Shown here: positions 58,970 to 64,000 of the stretch, piece after piece
Layout: each line of letters starts with the position of its first letter
How positions within the stretch are numbered: position 1 is the stretch's first letter
Assembly: GCA_041879295.1 (NCBI GenBank)
Contig: CP047152.1
Span: 2,795,501-2,859,500, forward strand
From: Pseudomonas putida
Lineage (GTDB): Bacteria > Pseudomonadota > Gammaproteobacteria > Pseudomonadales > Pseudomonadaceae
Direction of reading: 5' to 3'
DNA length: 64,000 nt
Program-made: the position numbers and the translations under genes
The notes under the pieces: model-generated
Told to the model about the DNA's origin: nothing
Databases searched by the model: none
What the model saw: only the letters and a program-made list of their open reading frames with translations

Positions 58970-61252
58970 TCAGCGCTTGTCCAGATAGCGATACAACGCT
59001 TCTTCCTGGTCGAAGTGCAATTGCGCAAGTGTGTCCAGACGGATGAGCTGGTGCTGGATATCGTCAGCGCTCGGGCTGGCCGCTGCCTGGACAAAATCTT
59101 TGCTCATGCGTGACAGCAACTGGATCTGACGGAAAATTTCGCGGTGGCAGTGGCTCATTGCCGAAAGGGGGTCATCACCAGCCATGTAGCGGCTCAACAA
59201 TGGATACAAGCGTTGTTCATCATCCCGCTCGTGACGCTCCAGTAGCTCATGCAGGGCGGCGACGAGGTGATTCAGGTCGGTCCGGGCCTGCACGGTGGGT
59301 CGACTGGAAAAATCCCCGGCCATCTGGCTCAGTTCGGTCAGAAGCCCCTGCAGTTGCCGATGTTCGTCGCTCATGCGCTCCAGGTTCGCTACCCCAAGCC
59401 CGTTTCGCCCGTCCCCGGCCAAAGGGCCAAGGGCGCGTAACGCATTGACGATGACCAGCAAGTCGATGCCTTCCTGCAGTAGCGCTCCCATCACCGCTGG
59501 CAAGTAACCTGCAGCAGCGGCCAGCATGGCCAGCAACGACAGGGTCATGCCCACCCATACGCCCTGACGGGCGATGTGCACCGCATGCCGGGCGATGTCC
59601 AGCGCCTCGATCAAACGGTCCAGGCGGTCAACCAGCAAGACTACGCCGGCTGCCTGCGCCGAGGCGGTGACGCCGGCAGCACCCATGGCAACCCCGACAT
59701 CGGCAGCAGCCAGCGCAGGCGCATCATTGATGCCATCACCAACCATCAAGGTCTGACCTTCGCGGCAGCCCTGCTGCACCAGCCGGATCTTGTCCGCAGG
59801 CGAGAGGCCTGAATGCAGCTCGTCGATGCCTGCCGTCAGCGCGATCATTTCGGCCGTTTGTGGGCGATCGCCCGTAAGCATCACGATCTTCTCGATGCCA
59901 CGCGCACGGAGCCGACGCAGGGTCTGGGGCGTTTCCTGGCGCACATCATCGGCCAGCCGCAACAGCGCTTTCAATTCACCGTCCACCGCCACGAAACTAC
60001 CGCTGCTGGCCAGATAGTCCAATTGCTGCAAGCGTGTCCGTGCCCACGCCTCCTCGTCCTTGCCATCCTGTACATAAGCCAGCGCGCCCACGCGCACGGC
60101 TTTGCCCTGAACTCGCCCGGCAAGCCCCTGGCCCGGGCTTTCCTGGACGTTTTCCGGCGTTGATAGTGGCAAGCCTCGCGAACGGGCAGCCTCAACGATG
60201 GCCTGTGAAATTGGATGGGTGGATGCCTGGGCCAACGATGCGGCCCGCTGCAGAATCTGCAGCGGTACCCCCTCCCCCTTGACCTCGATCGATTGCAGTC
60301 GGGCATGGCCACTGGTCAGGGTGCCGGTCTTGTCGAGAAACACCTGGCGAACCCCGGCGAGCGCTTCCAGCACTGCACCATCGCGCACCAGAATGTTCCG
60401 CCGTGCCGCACGCGAGATACCCGACAAGATGGCAATCGGCACCGCCAGAATCAGCGGGCATGGCGTGGCGACAACCAGAACGGCCAGTACCCGCTGAATG
60501 TCGCCGCTGATCCACCAGGCGAGCGCAGCGACCAGCATCGTCAGCGGAATGAGCGCCAGCGCGTAGCGGTCGGCCAGGCGCACGAAAGGTGCCCGTGACT
60601 GGCGTGCCGCCTCGGCCAGGCGCACGATGCCCGCATAAGTGCTTTGTGCCGCCGTGTGCGTGGCCAGCAGCCAAATCGGCGCGCCGGCGTTGCACACCCC
60701 GCTGGCTACGTGTTCGCCAGCATGGCGCGTTACAGGTAACGATTCGCCGGTCAGCGCGGCCTCGTCCAGGATGGCCTGGTCACTTTTCAACTGCCCGTCG
60801 ACCGGCACGATGTCCCCCAGACGCACCAGCAGGGTCTGCCCAGGCTGAACCTGATCCACCGCAACCTCGCGCAGCCCATCGTGTTCCTGGACCCAGGCAC
60901 GCTGGGGCGCACGCTGGATCAGCGCGCGCAATTCGCGCTCGGCGTGGCGCAAGCTGAAGGCTTCCAACGCACGGCCGGTGGCCAGCATGAACGCAACCAG
61001 CGCGGCGACCAGCATCTGCTCGAGGATCAAGGCTGCGCCTATCGACAGCAGGGCTATCAGATCAATGCCCGCCTCCCCCCTGGCCAGGCGTCTGGCCATT
61101 TCCACCACCAGTACCAGTGCCATGAAGGCGCCGCCAGTCGCCCAGGCCAGCGCCGCCCAAGCGGGCTGTTGCGCCAGGTAGGCCAAGCCGCCAGTCAGCA
61201 AAGCCAGCACACACACCAACAACAGGCTGGAGTTCAACCAACGCTGTGCCAT
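58970..61252 (-). CDS. P1B-type metal ATPase with C-terminal hemerythrin domain
   Basis: 760 residues. It has no N-terminal heavy-metal-binding domain. TGES is at 168-171, the membrane metal motif TPCP at 263-266, DKTGTLT at 307-313, HP at 346-347 and GDGINDAP at 505-512. A hemerythrin-like domain fills about 626-760 with His631, His668/674, His703, His746 and nearby Glu. TPC plus a hemerythrin tail is the pattern of P1B-5 (Nia-type) ATPases, which export Ni2+/Fe2+. The hemerythrin may sense iron or oxygen. ATG 61252 follows the upstream lipoprotein stop closely, so the two are probably co-transcribed. Confidence 0.85.
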   Translation of the reverse strand: MAQRWLNSSLLLVCVLALLTGGLAYLAQQPAWAALAWATGGAFMALVLVVEMARRLARGEAGIDLIALLSIGAALILEQMLVAALVAFMLATGRALEAFSLRHAERELRALIQRAPQRAWVQEHDGLREVAVDQVQPGQTLLVRLGDIVPVDGQLKSDQAILDEAALTGESLPVTRHAGEHVASGVCNAGAPIWLLATHTAAQSTYAGIVRLAEAARQSRAPFVRLADRYALALIPLTMLVAALAWWISGDIQRVLAVLVVATPCPLILAVPIAILSGISRAARRNILVRDGAVLEALAGVRQVFLDKTGTLTSGHARLQSIEVKGEGVPLQILQRAASLAQASTHPISQAIVEAARSRGLPLSTPENVQESPGQGLAGRVQGKAVRVGALAYVQDGKDEEAWARTRLQQLDYLASSGSFVAVDGELKALLRLADDVRQETPQTLRRLRARGIEKIVMLTGDRPQTAEMIALTAGIDELHSGLSPADKIRLVQQGCREGQTLMVGDGINDAPALAAADVGVAMGAAGVTASAQAAGVVLLVDRLDRLIEALDIARHAVHIARQGVWVGMTLSLLAMLAAAAGYLPAVMGALLQEGIDLLVIVNALRALGPLAGDGRNGLGVANLERMSDEHRQLQGLLTELSQMAGDFSSRPTVQARTDLNHLVAALHELLERHERDDEQRLYPLLSRYMAGDDPLSAMSHCHREIFRQIQLLSRMSKDFVQAAASPSADDIQHQLIRLDTLAQLHFDQEEALYRYLDKR

Positions 61253-61257
61253 GGCGG

Positions 61258-61518
61258 CTACTTGCGTCTGGACTGCTGCAGCAGTTGTTGAACCTGGTCC
61301 TGAGCCAGGGTCGCCCTGCGCAGTGCCTCGTTGGCAGTCTGCTCTACCAGATCGATGCGGTAGCACACCTGATCGGCACGCAACCGCGCAGTGGCAGCAT
61401 TGTCCTCTGCTGACGCCAGGCGCGCATCGTATTCCTCGGTGTGCCAAGGGCTGCAGCCTGACCCCGTCGCCAGTAACAGGCTCGTCAACCCCAAAAGCAG
61501 ATAGCGTTGCATGTCCAT
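61258..61518 (-). CDS. Small Lpp/OprI-like lipoprotein
   Basis: 86 residues. The lipobox ATGSGC-S (Cys about 22) is followed by a helical heptad-rich tail (YDARLASAEDNAATARLRAD then QTANEALRRATLAQDQVQQL) resembling the coiled-coil Lpp/OprI lipoproteins. Translation may begin at 61518 or 61512. Its stop is 5 bp before the ATPase start. It ends in Lys, like Lpp proteins that attach to peptidoglycan. A weak Anr-like motif (CTGACATTTGTCAA, 61572-61585) lies upstream. Confidence 0.75.
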   Translation of the reverse strand: MDMQRYLLLGLTSLLLATGSGCSPWHTEEYDARLASAEDNAATARLRADQVCYRIDLVEQTANEALRRATLAQDQVQQLLQQSRRK

Positions 61519-61690
61519 ACCCTCGTGCGTGCCAAGTCACCCTGAGTATCGGTAACGCCGCCTGCAGCAGCCTGACATTTGTCAATCGTGTGCTGAGTTC
61601 CTGCCGTTGCTGCGGCAGGCCAATGAGCTACCATCCATGCGTTGGTCGACAACTTGAAATGAACCGCCAATCAGGGCAGGAGTACCTGCG

Positions 61691-62116
61691 ATGCTCACTG
61701 TCACGCTGATCAACATGCTGGTCGTGATCCTGGTGGTGATCATTCACTACGAATGCCTGCTGCGCCTGAATGACTGGCTACCACGGCTCAAACTCTGGAG
61801 CCGGTTTCGCATCGTAGCGGGCGTGTTCGGCGCACTACTGGCCCATGCGCTTGAGGTCTGGTGCTTTGCCCTGGTGTATTACCTGATGGCCCATGCCGAC
61901 GGCTGGGGCACGCTCAGCGGCAACTTCGACGGGAGTTTCCTGGACTGCGTGTACTTTTCCTTCACCACCTATACCACCATTGGTTTCGGCGACATCACCC
62001 CGAGCGGGCACCTCAAGTACCTTACTGGCCTGCAGGCATTGACCGGCCTGGTGTTGATCACCTGGACCGCTTCGTTCCTCTTCCTGGAAATGCAGAAGTA
62101 CTGGAAAGCCAAATAA
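61691..62116 (+). CDS. Two-TM potassium channel protein
   Basis: 141 residues with membrane segments at about 5-22, 40-66 and 108-132, and the selectivity filter TTIGFGD at 95-101. It is a short channel similar in plan to the one at 29283-29726. It is divergent from the Lpp-like/ATPase genes; the gap contains a weak Anr-like motif. Confidence 0.85.
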   Translation: MLTVTLINMLVVILVVIIHYECLLRLNDWLPRLKLWSRFRIVAGVFGALLAHALEVWCFALVYYLMAHADGWGTLSGNFDGSFLDCVYFSFTTYTTIGFGDITPSGHLKYLTGLQALTGLVLITWTASFLFLEMQKYWKAK

Positions 62117-62244
62117 TGGAGTACCGGGTGCGGCGGTGACCACAAGCCGGCTGCCTGTTTACCATCGGCCAATTGGGCTGTGCGAACCGGTAACATCCGC
62201 TCTTCCCTCAAATTGACAGCAAAATCCAGTTGTCAGCCGAGCAA

Positions 62245-62258
62245 TTGACAACTATCAA
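62245..62258 (+). promoter_or_regulatory. Anr-like box upstream of GNAT gene
   Basis: TTGACAACTATCAA differs from TTGAT-N4-ATCAA at one position, about 70 bp before the GNAT start. Confidence 0.5.
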
Positions 62259-62325
62259 GTCGGTGCAAGGCCACGCAACGAAACTGTATCTCCACTGTTC
62301 ATTCCAGACGTGTGAGGATACCGCC

Positions 62326-62895
62326 ATGGCTCCAGTCAACCCCTCCCCTCAACCTGCCCCCACCTCATTTCCGGTGCCCGCCGGCGAGCATTGGATCGAT
62401 GCTTTGGACAATGGTACCCATGTACTGATCAGGCCGTTGCAAGCCAAGGACAGGCAGCGCGAAAGAGCCTTCATCGAACGGTTGTCACCTGAATCACGGC
62501 ACTTTCGCTTCCTGTGCCAGATCAAGGAGCCCGGTGAAGCCATGCTCGACCAGTTGATGGCGGTCGATCAGGACCGACAAGCGGCCTTCGTCGCCCTCGC
62601 GCATGTCGACGGCGAACTGCAAGAAGTGGGCATTTCCCGTTACGCTGCCTGTGACGCCAAGGATGAATGCGAATGTGCGGTCACGGTCCTCGACAGCTGG
62701 CAACACCATGGCCTCGGCCGCTTGCTGCTCAAGCACCTGACTGATCATGCACGGGCAAAAGGATTTCGGCAGATGTATTCGATCGATTCCGCCGCCAATC
62801 AGGCAATGCGTGACATGGCCAAGGCAGCAGGATTTACCACGACCACCGACCCTGATGATCCGAGCCAGGTAATCCACCGGCTTGTACTGAGCTGA
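62326..62895 (+). CDS. GNAT-family N-acetyltransferase
   Basis: 189 residues of the GNAT fold: HVLIRPLQAKDRQRERAFIERLS (strand 1/helix 1) and the acetyl-CoA loop HHGLGRLLLKHLTDHARAKG (about 140-160). ATG 62326 is used because GTGAGGA lies upstream. This subtype, joined to low-oxygen gene clusters in Pseudomonas, acetylates proteins or metabolites; the target is unknown. Confidence 0.85.
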   Translation: MAPVNPSPQPAPTSFPVPAGEHWIDALDNGTHVLIRPLQAKDRQRERAFIERLSPESRHFRFLCQIKEPGEAMLDQLMAVDQDRQAAFVALAHVDGELQEVGISRYAACDAKDECECAVTVLDSWQHHGLGRLLLKHLTDHARAKGFRQMYSIDSAANQAMRDMAKAAGFTTTTDPDDPSQVIHRLVLS

Positions 62896-62946
62896 ACCAA
62901 AGCCGCCGCGGCATGACTTGTCCTGACGCGGCGGCCAGCATCTGAT

Positions 62947-63591
62947 TCAAGGCATGGTTGCCTGAGGCTCCTCGGGCAACAGGTCGAACTGTTTGAGGCA
63001 GCGCTGCTCATCATCGGGTGTGAGTACCTTCAAGCCGCTCACCTCCTGCATGGGCGTTTCGAACAAAGCCATGCGTAGCACCCCGTTGCGCTTCATGAAG
63101 GTCTGTGCCAGACACGTGCACACCGGTTTGCCGACAAGTGTGGAGAGTTTTTCATATTCGGGTACGTCCACTTGAGCCTGCAGGTTGGCCTCGCAGTTCG
63201 CCACGATCTGCGTCACTGAGCGTCCTGCCAACCACAAGGCGCCTGTGCCCAGCAGCCCCAGGCACAACAGCACCACCAGCAGGATGTTCGACTCCCGGGC
63301 CACCGAGCGAAGGAACGCCAGCCTGGCCTGCCAGCCTGTCTCCTGGCCGTTGAAAATGGCCCTGCCGACAGTGCGCTTCACGCCTCGCTGCACCGCCCAG
63401 CCTAGCGCCACACTCAGGGCCAGCAAGGCCAGTATCACGGCCGGATCGTGCATGGGCAGGCGCCAGGTCGGGCTCAGCCCGTGGTAGGCCGATGCGGCGA
63501 GTAGCAAGACCAGAATCGCCACGATCCAACCCAGGCTGCCCTTTGGACGATGCATCCAGGCTCTGAGTTTTGCCCTTGCTTGTGTGTTCAT
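62947..63591 (-). CDS. Hypothetical membrane protein
   Basis: 214 residues with three likely membrane segments (about 20-38, 48-66, 100-122) and a C-terminal region with four Cys, including CTCLAQTFMKRNGVLRMALF. The family is not recognised. It starts after the MITE half copy and is on the same strand as the MBL gene upstream. Confidence 0.65.
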   Translation of the reverse strand: MNTQARAKLRAWMHRPKGSLGWIVAILVLLLAASAYHGLSPTWRLPMHDPAVILALLALSVALGWAVQRGVKRTVGRAIFNGQETGWQARLAFLRSVARESNILLVVLLCLGLLGTGALWLAGRSVTQIVANCEANLQAQVDVPEYEKLSTLVGKPVCTCLAQTFMKRNGVLRMALFETPMQEVSGLKVLTPDDEQRCLKQFDLLPEEPQATMP

Positions 63592-63611
63592 GAATACCTC
63601 CCGCGCCGACC

Positions 63612-63660
63612 CAGGCTCTGTATGAGAAGCCTTGAAACTCGTTGATGCTGCGTTGAAAGC
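63612..63660. repeat. Half copy of the MITE-like element
   Basis: AGGCTCTGTATGAGAAGCC and the following TTGATGCTGCGTTGAAAGCAG match one arm of the 142-bp element at 33689-33830. The sequence ends there, six bases before the MBL-fold gene's stop codon. Confidence 0.7.
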
Positions 63661-63665
63661 AGCCC

Positions 63666-64000
63666 CTAGCGCACTGGGTCGATGGCAACCGTTTCCTGAT
63701 ACTCAGGCACGCACACCTGCCAGCCGAGTTCGAGGCTGATCCGCCGCCGCAAGGTATCGGCAGCGTGTGGCTCGCCATGAATGACATAGGTCTGACGGGG
63801 CGGCCGGGTGAACCCGCGCAACCATTCCATGATTTCGTCGGCATCGGCGTGCGCAGAAAGATTCTCCATCGCATGCACCTGTGCACGGATGGGCACATCC
63901 TCGCCGTGCAACCGCACACTGTGGGCACCCGCTACAATATCGGCTCCCCGCGTACCCCCGGCTTGAAAGCCCGAGAACAGAATGCTGTTGCGTGGGTTGG
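63666..64000 (-). CDS. MBL-fold RNA/metallo-hydrolase, 5' end outside window
   Basis: The frame runs to position 64000 and encodes the C-terminal ~110 residues of an RNA-processing metallo-beta-lactamase protein (CPSF73/YsxB-like). NSILFSGFQAGGTRGADIV is part of the beta-CASP region, NLSAHADADEIMEWLRGF is the HAD-like Zn motif, and YVIHGEPHAADTLRRRI is the C-terminal HGE motif. It is likely a ribonuclease or metal-dependent hydrolase; the N-terminal HxHxDH site lies outside the window. Confidence 0.82.
   Translation of the reverse strand, partial: NPRNSILFSGFQAGGTRGADIVAGAHSVRLHGEDVPIRAQVHAMENLSAHADADEIMEWLRGFTRPPRQTYVIHGEPHAADTLRRRISLELGWQVCVPEYQETVAIDPVR

Noticed and set aside
1..64000. 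CRISPR arrays, tRNA or rRNA genes
   Set aside because: No regularly spaced repeats and no tRNA cloverleaf or rRNA signature were seen on reading; the paired repeats at 36532 and 36706 are only two copies with unlike spacing and no spacer structure.

Overview
The window looks like a Pseudomonas chromosome, most likely of the P. putida group. The base composition, the Pseudomonas-type gene families (FolE2, PaoABC, DUF2252, DUF2254, a TerC protein, tandem-USP proteins, an OprM-type RND pump), several Anr/FNR boxes and a Zur box all point that way. No tRNA, rRNA or CRISPR array was seen. This assignment rests on family recognition only.

Layout. Positions 1-16716 are ordinary chromosome. They hold a partial TonB-dependent siderophore receptor, DUF2946 and DUF2254 proteins, a LysR regulator divergent from a VOC-fold protein and a DctA-type symporter, Zur-box-controlled folE2, the molybdenum enzyme operon paoABC, a decayed small gene, a secreted Gly/Ser-rich protein, TerC, a family-3 binding protein and PotE. 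From 17101 to 19409 a lipoprotein gene is split by an intact IS5-family element with a CTAG target duplication. DUF2252, a three-gene RND efflux operon, a SulP transporter, a small K+ channel and a divergent LysR/SDR pair follow.

Positions 31883-56892 are accessory. The left flank (31883-33988) is scrap: an alanine/glycine symporter remnant, a fragment of a kfrA-like gene and a 142-bp MITE-like palindrome. Two closely matching palindromes in inverted orientation (33989-34016 and 56811-56840) then bracket about 22.8 kb. That interval holds a pair of small regulator-like genes (one split by an IS3 element), a KAP P-loop NTPase with a lipoprotein and a small membrane protein, and a 2.1-kb-codon nuclease-STAND NTPase resembling antiphage Avs proteins with an overlapping companion gene. 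It also holds a decayed IS5 element, a broken histidine kinase, a KfrA-like protein divergent from a tyrosine recombinase, and a two-gene unit whose first gene is split by IS66. This reads as an integrase-bearing defence island. The nuclease-STAND gene with its companion and the KAP/lipoprotein/membrane trio are the best candidates for an uncharacterised system.

Positions 56893-64000 return to chromosome with a low-oxygen flavour: a YeeE/YedE pair, an Anr-boxed tandem universal stress protein, a P1B-type ATPase with a hemerythrin tail and its lipoprotein neighbour, a K+ channel, a GNAT acetyltransferase with an Anr-like box, a membrane protein and the 3' end of an MBL-fold RNA hydrolase gene. 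Three unrelated IS elements (IS5, IS3, IS66) each interrupt a gene whose reading frame is restored exactly when the element and one target copy are removed.
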